Shown: piece after piece, positions 36,888 to 47,200 of the stretch
How positions within the stretch are numbered: the first letter of the stretch is position 1
How the letters are laid out: each line of letters starts with the position of its first letter
Source: Methylobacterium sp. Leaf91
Lineage (GTDB): Bacteria; Pseudomonadota; Alphaproteobacteria; Rhizobiales; Beijerinckiaceae
NCBI RefSeq assembly: GCF_001422815.1
Contig: NZ_LMMP01000002.1
Coordinates: forward strand, 130,011-194,010
Direction: 5' to 3'
Length of the DNA stretch: 64,000 nucleotides
Translations under genes and position numbers: made by a program
Notes under the pieces: generated by a model
Databases searched by the model: none
Told to the model about the DNA's origin: nothing
The model's input: the letters and a program-made list of their open reading frames with translations, nothing else

Positions 36888-38798
36888 ATGGACGTCAAGG
36901 ATCATCCCGTCATCACCGTGCTCGGCGAGTCTCGTTGCTACATTGTACCCATTTACCAAAGGCAATACGCTTGGGGGGACAACCTCCTCAAACAGTTCTG
37001 GGAGGATGTGGCCGCCAAGGCCGGGGAGGCGCTGCAAACAGGTAAGCCTAAATTCCAGCACTACATGGGAGCTCTGATCCTCGCGCCCGGAACGACCGCC
37101 GTCGGGAAAACGCCTACAATGCAAGTTGTCGACGGACAGCAGCGCCTGACGACTTTCCAGCTCTTTATCGCGGCGCTGCGCGCCGCCGCCGATGGCGCAG
37201 GGTTCGCGGATATGGCTGTGACCTTGCAGGGATACCTCTTTAACGTCCCTAAAGTTGGTGAGAAGGACAAGGAAGCGAAGTTCAAGCTCTCTCCTACCCC
37301 AGCGGACCGGGAGTTGTTTCGCTTTCTGCTTACCGAGATGTGGGATAGCGTCAAAGCGAAATATCCCCAGCACTTCTACAAGAAAGGTACCCTCATTTGG
37401 GGGCAGGCACCCAAGCCGATGCGTGCGGTAGCGCTGTTTCGCGAACTGATCGACCGCTATATTCGCTACGGCATAGTCGATGCGGATGAGGATAAGGATG
37501 AGCAGGAAAGGCAGGGTCCCGACGTCGCAGAAATTCAGCAGCAACGCCTACAGGCGCTCCAGGAGGCATTGCTGCTGCATCTCAAGCTCGTCGTGATCCA
37601 GCTGGGCGAGGACGACGACGCCCAGGTCATCTTCGAGACACTCAATTCCAAGGCCGAGCCACTCTTGGCGATGGACTTAGTTCGAAACAACATCTTCCAT
37701 CGGGCCGAGGCCCAGGGCGAGTCCGTCCAGGATCTTTTCGACGAAAAGTGGTCCGTGTTCGAGGACGAGGCATTCTGGAAGGCGGACGCCCCACGGGCCA
37801 AACCCCGCCGTCCCCGTATCGACCATTTCCTGAGCCACGCCCTTACGGCACAGACCGGTCGCGAGACGTCCCTCCGCGAGGTTTACGCGGAGTACCGGGA
37901 TTTCGCACGACCCCGAGGGACGCCGCGTTTCACGACGGTGGCCGACGAGCTTGACGCCCTGACGCTCTACGCGCCGACATACCGGACTCTGGAACGTCCG
38001 GACGGTTCGGCGCTCGGTTGGTTGGGGGAAAAGCTCGCGACCTGGGAAGTCGCCGTCATCTATCCGGCGATTTTTATGGTCTCCGCCGCGGCAATCGACG
38101 ACACGGAAAAGCATGCCATCTACAGACTGATTTACTCCTACATCGTGCGGCGTGCAGTATGCGGCTTGACGCCGAAGAACTACAACAAGAACTTCGAGCG
38201 ACTGTCCGCCATCTTTCTTGACAAAGGTGCATCGCTGCAATCGTTCAAGAAATTCTTCGAAGATGCAGCCGCCTACACGGTCCGCTTCCCTGACGACGCG
38301 GAGTTTACGGCCGCCCTCACCACTGTTCCCATCTATCGCAACATGGGTCGCAAGGAGCGAATCGCGGACATCCTATGGGAGATCGAGCTCGCCACACGGA
38401 CGAAATTTCAGGCACAAGGCGGCCGCCCGCCGGGGCTTTCCATTGAGCACGTCATGCCCCAGGGCTGGCGCACTCACTGGCCGCTTCCGAACGAGGAGTA
38501 TGCCCCATCCCATGACGCGGTCGTCACCGACCCGGCGCTGGCAAACGCCATGACCGCACGGGACGCCCTCCTCGATACGTTAGGCAACCTGACCCTCGTT
38601 ACCCAGCCGTTGAACAGTCACCTTTCTAATGGACCATGGAAGGACAAGCGACCGGACCTTGAGGATGCGCTCCTAGCCCTCAGCTCGGCCATTGTGAAGG
38701 TCGAGAAGTGGGATGAGATAGCCATCCGTGAGCGTGCGCAATCCCTGGCCGGCAAAGCTGTCGCGATCTGGCCCGGGCTGGACAGGACCCTTTCTTAG
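36888..38798 (+). CDS. GmrSD-like DUF262/DUF1524 restriction endonuclease
   Basis: A 636-aa single-chain protein. The N-terminal DUF262 (GmrS-like) domain has IYQRQYAW (residues 22-29) and VDGQQRLTTFQ (81-91), the ParB-like nucleotide-hydrolysis motifs. The C-terminal DUF1524 domain has the HNH-type LSIEHVMPQGW near 517-526 and a late LGNLTLVTQPLNSHLSN. GmrSD enzymes are type IV restriction systems that use nucleotide to cut DNA with modified cytosine. The same architecture is used by SspE against phosphorothioate-sensitive phage. It converges with the helicase-methylase operon (about 300 bp between stops), placing it in the same defence island. Confidence 0.88.
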   Translation: MDVKDHPVITVLGESRCYIVPIYQRQYAWGDNLLKQFWEDVAAKAGEALQTGKPKFQHYMGALILAPGTTAVGKTPTMQVVDGQQRLTTFQLFIAALRAAADGAGFADMAVTLQGYLFNVPKVGEKDKEAKFKLSPTPADRELFRFLLTEMWDSVKAKYPQHFYKKGTLIWGQAPKPMRAVALFRELIDRYIRYGIVDADEDKDEQERQGPDVAEIQQQRLQALQEALLLHLKLVVIQLGEDDDAQVIFETLNSKAEPLLAMDLVRNNIFHRAEAQGESVQDLFDEKWSVFEDEAFWKADAPRAKPRRPRIDHFLSHALTAQTGRETSLREVYAEYRDFARPRGTPRFTTVADELDALTLYAPTYRTLERPDGSALGWLGEKLATWEVAVIYPAIFMVSAAAIDDTEKHAIYRLIYSYIVRRAVCGLTPKNYNKNFERLSAIFLDKGASLQSFKKFFEDAAAYTVRFPDDAEFTAALTTVPIYRNMGRKERIADILWEIELATRTKFQAQGGRPPGLSIEHVMPQGWRTHWPLPNEEYAPSHDAVVTDPALANAMTARDALLDTLGNLTLVTQPLNSHLSNGPWKDKRPDLEDALLALSSAIVKVEKWDEIAIRERAQSLAGKAVAIWPGLDRTLS

Positions 38799-39095
38799 CC
38801 GAACAAGGGCTCTGGGCGGGGCCAGTGCACCGTCGACCGATATCCATCATACGCAACGCGGGACGGGAAGCCCTGAAGGCGGTTTCGAATTGATGGAACC
38901 CGGAGGAAACCGCAGTGTCTGAAGTCACCCGGATGGAGGTGTCGGAGCGGAGCGCTACGTCGCCTTCCACGGAGTTTCATGTCTTTGGCCCCGCGGTCCA
39001 TCGCGCTTGGGTTTCGAGGTGCGTGCGGATAACGAATTTGCTCTGTGCCAGAATCTCGCGAACATGCGGAAGAAGCATTCTCCCGCTTCAGGTCA
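38799..39095. other. Convergent intergenic region
   Basis: About 297 bp between converging stops of the GmrSD-like gene and the UvrD-type helicase gene. No gene or clear terminator hairpin is seen. Confidence 0.4.
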
Positions 39096-41273
39096 TCACG
39101 CAGCCATTGTCATTGAGGTAGGCAGCAGTTCACTGGTTCTCCCTACCGACAGAACCAGAAGCCGCTTCTTGGCACGCGTAGCGGATACGTGGAGCAAGGC
39201 ACGCTCCGCATCGACCAGGGAACGTCGGATTGCGGCATCCGGAGCCGCGTCCAGCAACCAGCGTGGCGGTATGACCCCGTCGCTGACGTCGATGAGGGCG
39301 ATGGCCGCGAATTCCAGCCCCTTGGCACGATGCATGGTCCCGATCCGCACGCCGGGCTTTCCTCGGTCGTCAGCTGTTTTCCGTGCGAGCGTCACGACCG
39401 GCAAGCCGAGCTTCCGAAGTGCCTCGGCGGCGGCGCGGACCGTTTCGTTCGTGCGACCGAGGACACAGACTTCACCCTGGTCGATACCGCTCTCTCTACA
39501 ACGGGCGATCCAAGCGACCAATTCGGACATGGCGATTTCCGAGGAGCGCACAACGCTCATCTCGGGCTCCGGCCCGTGGAAGAGGCTGCGATACCCCTTG
39601 AGGTCATCGGCAGCCTCATCGAGGTCATCGACCGCAACGCCCTGGACGATGGCCTCGGCGAAGCGTCGGATCTCGTCCGAGGTGCGATAGCAGATGCGGA
39701 GCTTGCGGCTCCGGCCGCGGACGTTGATCCCGCATTTGGTCATGGACGTGCGGCGACCGTAGATCCGCTGGTGTGCATCACCGACGATGAAGATGCCGCT
39801 GGGCGCCATCACGCCATCGACCTTCGGCGCGAGTTCCGCGATCAGCTGAAACGCCTGCATCCCAAGGTCCTGGGCCTCGTCCACCACGACCGCACGGTAG
39901 GGAAGGAGCGCGGGCTTGGACTGCAGGATCTCCCGAGCGTCCCGGTAGGCATCCTCCGGCTCCGATAGTTCCTCGGCATCCAAACGCGCCCGATAGGCGG
40001 AGAAGATCGCCCAGACCCGCTCCTTCGTCCGCCGGTCGATGGGGGTGCCGCGGCCGGCACGCTGGACCCGCAGGTAGGCGCCTAGTTCCTTGATGCCGTT
40101 CGCTTGCACGATCTGCCTCCACTCATCGAGGAGGAAGTCTGAACTCAGACCGATATCCTGGCCCTTGGACCGGATGGCGTGGTCCCAGGCTTCCTTCTGA
40201 CGCCCATCGTCCGAGTACAGGATTTCCCGTTTATAGCCCTGCTTGCGCAGGAAATCCGTCACCCATCCATCGAGATGGACGACCTCGATACGCGCCATCT
40301 GATCGGCGGAGCAGAGATTGCCGAGGTCGGCGCGGACGTCCGCGGCGAGGTTCGAGGTGAAGGTGGTGAAGAGGATTTTCCCCTTGGCATCACCCTTGGT
40401 CAGGAGAGCTTGGACCAGATGGCGAGCGCGGTGCATCGCCACCACGGTCTTGCCGGTCCCAGCCCCGCCACGAACGAGAACCGGTCCGTTCCATGCCTGC
40501 TCGACCAGGCGACGTTGTGAGGGGTGCAGGAAGATGCGCCAGAACTCCAGCGGCTCGTCGAGCATCCGTTGGAGCTCGTCATCATCCTCGGCGAGCCAGA
40601 AGGTTCTACGGCTTTCCTCCGTCTTAAGGGCGGACGCGAAATCCTCCTCGGTCACAAATTTGCCCTTGCCCCGCCCGAGCTCCTCCATGGTCTCGTCCAC
40701 GGAGAAGTCGGCGGCCAGGCAAACGAGGGCGTCGTAAGCGTCCGCCGGTATGCCCTTCCCTACCTCTTCCAGCTCGGCATCGGCGCGAATTCCCCTGATG
40801 GCGGGAAGCAGCGCTTCCGGCAGGCCGAGACGCAGGAAGTCGGCGTCGCTCACTCTATCAAAAAGCGGCTTTCGCGGAGCCGCGGCAGGCGTCGTGGCAG
40901 CCGTCGGCATCGCGGTCGCCGGAGCCTCCACCAAGCTCATGTCGGTGACTTGGACGGCAGAAGTGATCGGATTGACGTCGACGACCCGATTGCGCGCCCA
41001 ACGGTATGCATCGTCGTGCTTGTCGACCCACATGACGATGAGGGCTCCGGCGCGGTCGTAGACGATGGCCCGGTGGCCCTGGTCGATACGGGCCGATTTC
41101 ATGTGCCGGTCCCGGGCCCCTTCGATGCTTTCGAAGTTGATCCCGTTTCCGCCGGCATCGTTCTTCAACTGCAGAATGAGCTTGGCGGCCTTGTCCTGAA
41201 CGCCGCGAGGCAGCCGGTTCTGGGCCAGCAACGCGTCGATCATGATGTGGACTTCGCGGTTCCTCACGGTCAT
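39096..41273 (-). CDS. UvrD/Rep-type helicase with N-terminal RelE/ParE-like domain
   Basis: A 725-aa protein, last gene of the operon; its ATG at 41,273 overlaps the upstream stop by 4 bp. Residues 1-100 resemble the RelE/ParE toxin fold: a basic helix pair (REVHIMIDALLAQNRLPRGV), then HRAIVYDRAGALIVMWVDKH and DDAYRWARNR. The helicase part has Walker A GGAGTGKT (269-276), FTTFTSNLA, VVDEAQDLG, GDAHQRIYG, and the late IGTMHRAKGLEF and HVSATRAKKRL, the SF1A motif set. It should unwind DNA with ATP. Whether the RelE-like region is an active RNase or only an adaptor is not shown. Confidence 0.82.
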   Translation of the reverse strand: MTVRNREVHIMIDALLAQNRLPRGVQDKAAKLILQLKNDAGGNGINFESIEGARDRHMKSARIDQGHRAIVYDRAGALIVMWVDKHDDAYRWARNRVVDVNPITSAVQVTDMSLVEAPATAMPTAATTPAAAPRKPLFDRVSDADFLRLGLPEALLPAIRGIRADAELEEVGKGIPADAYDALVCLAADFSVDETMEELGRGKGKFVTEEDFASALKTEESRRTFWLAEDDDELQRMLDEPLEFWRIFLHPSQRRLVEQAWNGPVLVRGGAGTGKTVVAMHRARHLVQALLTKGDAKGKILFTTFTSNLAADVRADLGNLCSADQMARIEVVHLDGWVTDFLRKQGYKREILYSDDGRQKEAWDHAIRSKGQDIGLSSDFLLDEWRQIVQANGIKELGAYLRVQRAGRGTPIDRRTKERVWAIFSAYRARLDAEELSEPEDAYRDAREILQSKPALLPYRAVVVDEAQDLGMQAFQLIAELAPKVDGVMAPSGIFIVGDAHQRIYGRRTSMTKCGINVRGRSRKLRICYRTSDEIRRFAEAIVQGVAVDDLDEAADDLKGYRSLFHGPEPEMSVVRSSEIAMSELVAWIARCRESGIDQGEVCVLGRTNETVRAAAEALRKLGLPVVTLARKTADDRGKPGVRIGTMHRAKGLEFAAIALIDVSDGVIPPRWLLDAAPDAAIRRSLVDAERALLHVSATRAKKRLLVLSVGRTSELLPTSMTMAA

Positions 41274-44200
41274 GCCGCCGCTCCCATCGCGTCCGAAAGG
41301 ACGTCTTCCTGACCGGTGTAGACCACCACGGTCCAGCCGGGGAACGCCCCAACCAGGGCCGGATCGACCACGACGCCACGCCTGATGGCCGGCCATGCCA
41401 GTTCCAGGGTGCCCAGGACCGACCCGTCGTCCTGGGAGACTTCGTAGAGCACCTCAGGAACCGGTGATGGCGGCACACGGGACCGGAGGGATCGCACCAG
41501 CGCTCCCAGCTCAGGGAGTAGTCCCTCGACCTCGCCCCAAGCCGTCGTGGCCGCATCCTCGGGCAAGTGAGGCTGGGTCAGCGGATCGAGGGCGATGCCC
41601 TCGGCGCATCCTACGTAAATCGACGGTAGGAACTGGAGGAGGTTCAGGAGGCGCAGTCCGCCGTTCCACGCCTTCTGCCCGTGGGACGATACGGAAACCC
41701 TGTGTTCGAAGCCGACGGACACGGTTCCGCGGGACATGTCGGGCCAGGCCGGCGGTTTCCAGGTCTTGGCGACTGCGACGGCGAGCGTACCGATGGCGGG
41801 GGTCTCGACGATGCCTAGCAGGGACGACGACGAGAGGTCTTCGAGCACCACGCGCCCATTCTCCCCGGCCATCGCCTCGACTGCATCGTGCACCTTAGTG
41901 GCATCACGGCCGGCCGCGGCACCCTTCAGAAGGATGGCGGTCGCCATGGCCACCGCACGGCGCGCCCAAGGTCCTGACTCTGCCTCTCGGACAAGTCGAA
42001 GGAACTGCAGGAACGGAGGTTCTTCGAAGACAGCCTTCACCTCCGCGACCCGAGATGCCCCATCCGTCATCTTGGTCAAGGTGTCGTACGGCAGGTTTGC
42101 GAGTGGGTCCCAGTAGTGCTTTGGACCGGTCGCGCCGGCGGCCTGCTCCACATCGCTGTCGGTGACCGACCAGACGTGAAGATGTCCGCTCCTCACGAGC
42201 TTCTGTCGAAGGGTCAGATCGTACGGTACGATGGCCGCGTGGAACTGCCAGCCGTCGGCATAGATGGCGACGGGTCTCACCCCTTCCTTCGGTACGGCGG
42301 GCCAGAGAACGAAGTCCGCCCGGGTTTTGGGAACGTTCGCGAAGTGCGAATGGAGGTCGACCTGGGGTTCAAGTCGCCAATCGCTTCCTTGGAAGGTGAC
42401 GGCATACCCCGGCTTCCCGGAGATCGCCATCTTGGTGAACTTGCCGCCGTCGGATGCCTTTACGTCCTTCTCGAAACGGAGGAGGAAGCGATATTCTAGA
42501 TCACTCTCTATGACCTTGTTGAGCTTGATCTCGTTGACGCTCGTAATTGCCCTTAGTCCGTCCCAACCGGAGAGGATATCCGCGACGATTTGGATGGCTT
42601 TATCACGGGAAATCTCACCCATGCCGAAGGTGGCCGAGTGCGAGCGTATACAACGTGGGCAGCCATCCTTCAGCGGATCGGCGTTGCATTTGCAGTCCCG
42701 CATGTGGTCCAGGGAATGCGCGAAGACCGAACGCAGTTCGTCCGGACGGGCGGCAAGCTGCTTCAGATAGCCCGTACCTCCCGGAACCGTATCGTAGACA
42801 TAGAGGTGGCGCCGGTTAAGTGAGCCTTCCTTCGTCTCGACAAGGGACGAGCGCAGGTGGTCAACCTTTCCCTTGAAATGAAGTCGAAGGCCGAGATCGA
42901 TGGCGGCGCGAAGCGATTTGACAGAGTCGGCGTCATGCGACGACGCGAGAGGAAGGAGCATCCTGATCGCTTCGGATGTGAACTCCCGGTAGAGATAGAC
43001 GACCGAAACGTAGGTCTCCTCGCTCTCGGATTTGATCTCTTGGCAGCGCGGAACATGGAGACCCAGCTTCGAACCATCCCGCTGAAGGCGGCGTAACTCG
43101 TCCTCCGCCTGCACCTTCCCGCAGCTTCGGCAGAGATTGAAGCCGTGTCCATGTCGATGCTCGCCAGCGACTTTCTGTCCGGAAGGCTTATCCCCCCGTT
43201 CCCCAAAGTTCACCTCGCGGAACGTGCACCTGCGTAGGTGCTCGTAGGCAAACGGAAGATCGCCGTTATCGACGGCATACGCATCGCCAACTTGGTCCTT
43301 TTCGAACGCAGGCAGATAGTCGCGGTCAAAATAGTGACGATCCCGCTCGTCCGAGTCGTTGCCGATACGCGACTTCCGTTCGCTACCGACCGCTAGGACC
43401 TGCTTGAGGCGGATCATGGGGCGCCGCGAGCCAGTATCGGCCCACATGGACGAAGAGCAGGAGGGGCAAGGCGCCTCGGTCGTGCCGACTTGGTCAAGTT
43501 CGATGTGGGTGCATTCCGGACAGACGCGCCAATGCTCGATGGGTGACGCGGCCAGGTCGACTTGGTCGATTTTGAGCTTTTGACCCTGGGCATAGAAAAC
43601 GGCGTTGGGGGCGAAATCCGAGAGGGCCGCCGCCGCCGGCCGCATGTACTCGGTGACCGTCGGCTTCCTGTCCTCGTCAGTTGCCGGCTCGGACCGGTAC
43701 AGCACCGACTTCAACGTCACGCCCTGCTCGGGGAATGCGTAATTTGGCAGGACACCCCGGTCGGTGAGGAAGCCGAGGTTGTCCCATGTTTCGATACCCT
43801 GCCTGATCCGGCGCAGCGCTTCCCGCTCGCCCGTCAGATCCTTGACCCGCTCGACGAGGTCGAGCGGCGGGGGGACCATGTTTTTCGCTTTGTCGATGAG
43901 GGTCTTGCAGCTTCCCATCCGCTTCCAAATCGAGGCGATTTCCAGCGCCACGTCGGCGTACTCCGAGGCCACCAGATGCGTTAGCCCAGCCGTCGCGCCT
44001 CCGACTGCGAACGCATGCAGAGTCTCCGCTGTTTCGCTATCCTCACGGATACGCGGAAAGAGGGCACTGAAGCCCTGAAATAGCTCCTCGGCCTTTCCTT
44101 CCCGGGCCAGGTAATCGAACCAGACAAGCGGAAACGAAGCGGTGTGATTGGTCTGGATCGCCTTTAGGGCGGCGCCCATCTTGCCGTATCCACGAGATCC

Positions 44201-47200
44201 TGCGCCTTCCTCCTTCACCCAGCAGTCGAGGGTGTAGGCGGCGAACTGGCGCCTCAGGATCGCGACGGCCTTGAGGTGTACGCCAGGCGTTTTCACCTTG
44301 CCCGCGATCATCTCCTGCGGATCGGTCCAGTACCACATGTCATGGGGACGGCCGTTCGCGACCGTGAGGTTCAGGGAGTTACCATCACGGCGCCCGGTGC
44401 GGCCTATCCTCTGCACGTAGTTCTGCTGCTCGGGCGGAACCGAGCACAGGACGAGCGTCGACAGGTCACCGATGTTGATGCCCATTTCCAGGGTGGGCGT
44501 CGCCGAAAGCAAGTTGGGATACCACCGGCGAGGTGTCTCGCTGAGGAAGCATTCCTCCACGCGCCGACGCTCCTCGGGGCCGAGAAGGCTCGTATGCTCG
44601 GCCGCATGCACGCGCTTGATGCGCCCCTTGGTCATGATGCGGGTACGGATGGCGGTCCGCGCGGTATCGTCCACCTCAGATTGGCGACCGGCGCACCCGA
44701 TGCGCGTGCAGGGCATTCCCTTCCACAACGAAAGGTCAGACGTCGGAATCCGATGGTCGTGTCCACAGGTGTCGCATCGGACCTGGGCGGTATCGGTATG
44801 AACCAGCACCATCTCAGGCTTAAGGCCCCAGGCGGCACTCGCGGCGGGGTCCCTGCCGTAACCGACGGTGTACCGCTCGACGACCTTCTGATGCTCCAGC
44901 ACCTTGAAAAGCAGGTGGTAGGCGTCCCGGTAGAGGGTGCCGGTGAGCGTGAGGGCGTGGTCGAAGCACTTGTGGAACCAGGGGACGTACCATCCCCCGA
45001 CGGCGTCGTTTGCCACAGGCTCGAATCCCCTGAGGATTCGGTTGCTTGGGAAGAGAGGCTTCGGCGCATCCGGCGCGTACTGTGGAAGTGACCGGCCGGA
45101 CGGATGCGCCTTGAGCACCGCGAACCAACTTGCCTCGCGCTCCACGTAGTGTTTCGTGATGTCGGTGGCGACCGCGCCCCTGGCGCGCATGTGGTCGAGG
45201 ACGCCCGTGACGAAGTGTAGGATGTCCTCGGGTTCGATGGCGGAGGTGATCGTGCCGAGCTCGTCGGGCATACGAAGCCCGAACTCGCTGACCACGCGCT
45301 CCACGGCCTCGCCCCTCACATGGGGCGCGACGATGCCGGTCCGTTCCATCGTGGCGCCCAGCCGAGACCGGAACGTGAGTTCAGCAAAGATCTCCCACTG
45401 CAGGCGCTCTTTAAGGTAGCCTGGAAGCCGGCTGTCAGTAGCGAAAGAGTCGTTGGCCAGCAGGCTTTTATAGTCCTCCCGCCATTCCATGTCGTCCGGG
45501 AGGTAGGTAGCGACGAAGTCCTCGTTCGACGCCTTAGGCCCGAGGGCCGCATGCATAGCGGCCGGAGCCTTGTCACTGATCGTCTCAAGATCGGCCGCGA
45601 TCTCCTCGCATACGAAGCGGGACAGGGCCGACCTGAACACGTTGGTCGCATTCCTGGCCTGTAGCACCGCCGCCCTGTGGGCAGCGTCCTGGACAGAGTC
45701 CGAAAAGGTCAGCAGTTTCGGGTCATCGTTGTGCTCCGACCCGAACAAAGTGCCGACCATACCGGAGACAAGCGTGACCGATTGCGCGCCGAGAATGCCC
45801 ATTCCGCTGGGGCCGCCGCAGAACGGACAATCATGGTCTACTCGGAAGCGCTCGTCCGTCAGCCGGCCAGGCTTATGGACGAAGACTTCGAGGAGGGCAT
45901 CCGGATCGGCCCGGCAGGAACCGCATCCCTTCTCCGGCTTCTCCTCGACGTAGTGGGGCACGAGGCAGGTCGTGCAGAGCCAGGCATTCAAGGTCTGACC
46001 GACGACCTTTCGCCTGGTTCGCGCAACAGGCTCCTCTCGAAAAACGAAGCGGAGACGGTCGGAGTATCCGAAGTATGCCTGATAGACCTCCTTGGGCTCC
46101 GCGCAGATCGCGCGGCGCTGGTCGGCCGGCATTACGGTTGCCCAGCCCGCCCCGCCACAGGAGCGGCAATGGATCACCGGGAGGGTGCGTCGCTGCTCGT
46201 CGATGCCCAGGTCGTCATGATGGCGCAGCATGGGCGTCGGCTCGACGGTCGCCACCATGCGGCGGAGCTCGCGCAGCCATAGCTGGTGCCGGACGCTGAA
46301 GAATGGCAGCGGCACGGGTCGGCCATGGCCATCGACGGCATCGGGATAAGTCCGGCGGGCATGAGCGACGAGCGCGGTGAGCGTGTCGAGAAGGGCGTTG
46401 AGGTGGATGTCCGAGAACGACCGATACAGGCGGTTGCCCCTCATCCCATCCCGGAGAGCCGCATAGGCCGTCGGACGCCCATTGAGGACCTTGAGGAGGT
46501 TCTGGAAGAACAGGTGACCGTCGACCATCTCGCCCAAGGCGATCCGACCGGACGGGTCGTCGAGATCGGCTGGGGCGACAGCGTCGAACCACATCCGGTA
46601 GGATCGGCGCACCAACTCTATGGGCGTAATCTCGTCGATGTTGTCGGTGACCGTGCAGGCGTCGGCCTCCGAAGGGACGTCGAAGGAGGCGACCTGTATC
46701 GGCTGGAGATATTCCATAACCGACTGCCGATCCTCCAAGACCACGGAGGCGGCGTCGAACGGCTCATCGAAGATCTCGCCAGCGTAGGCGATCAGGTCGT
46801 CGAGCGACTCTGGCCCACCGAGAGTGGCCGAGGTGCCTACGCAACATAAATTGCCGCGACGCATCCCAAGGCGGGCTTTAAGGCGCCGGACGAGGCTCGC
46901 TAGGTCGGTCCCCTGCGCACCGTCAAACGTATGAAGCTCGTCCACGACGAGGTAGCGAAGGGTCCCGGGGGAGTTTCGTTCCCAGATCATGCGCTCGTCG
47001 GGTCTGACGAGCATGTAATCGAGCATCTTGTAATTGGTGAGCAGGATGTCCGGCGGGTTCGCGACGAGCGCTGCGCGTGAGTCAATCACACCATGATCGG
47101 TCATAGCGGATGTTGGGCTTTTGGGGCTCTCGTCGGCGTAGAGACCAACCTTGAGCCCGGTCAGTGCTGGGTTCCTCGCGACCAGCCGCGCGATGCGCCG

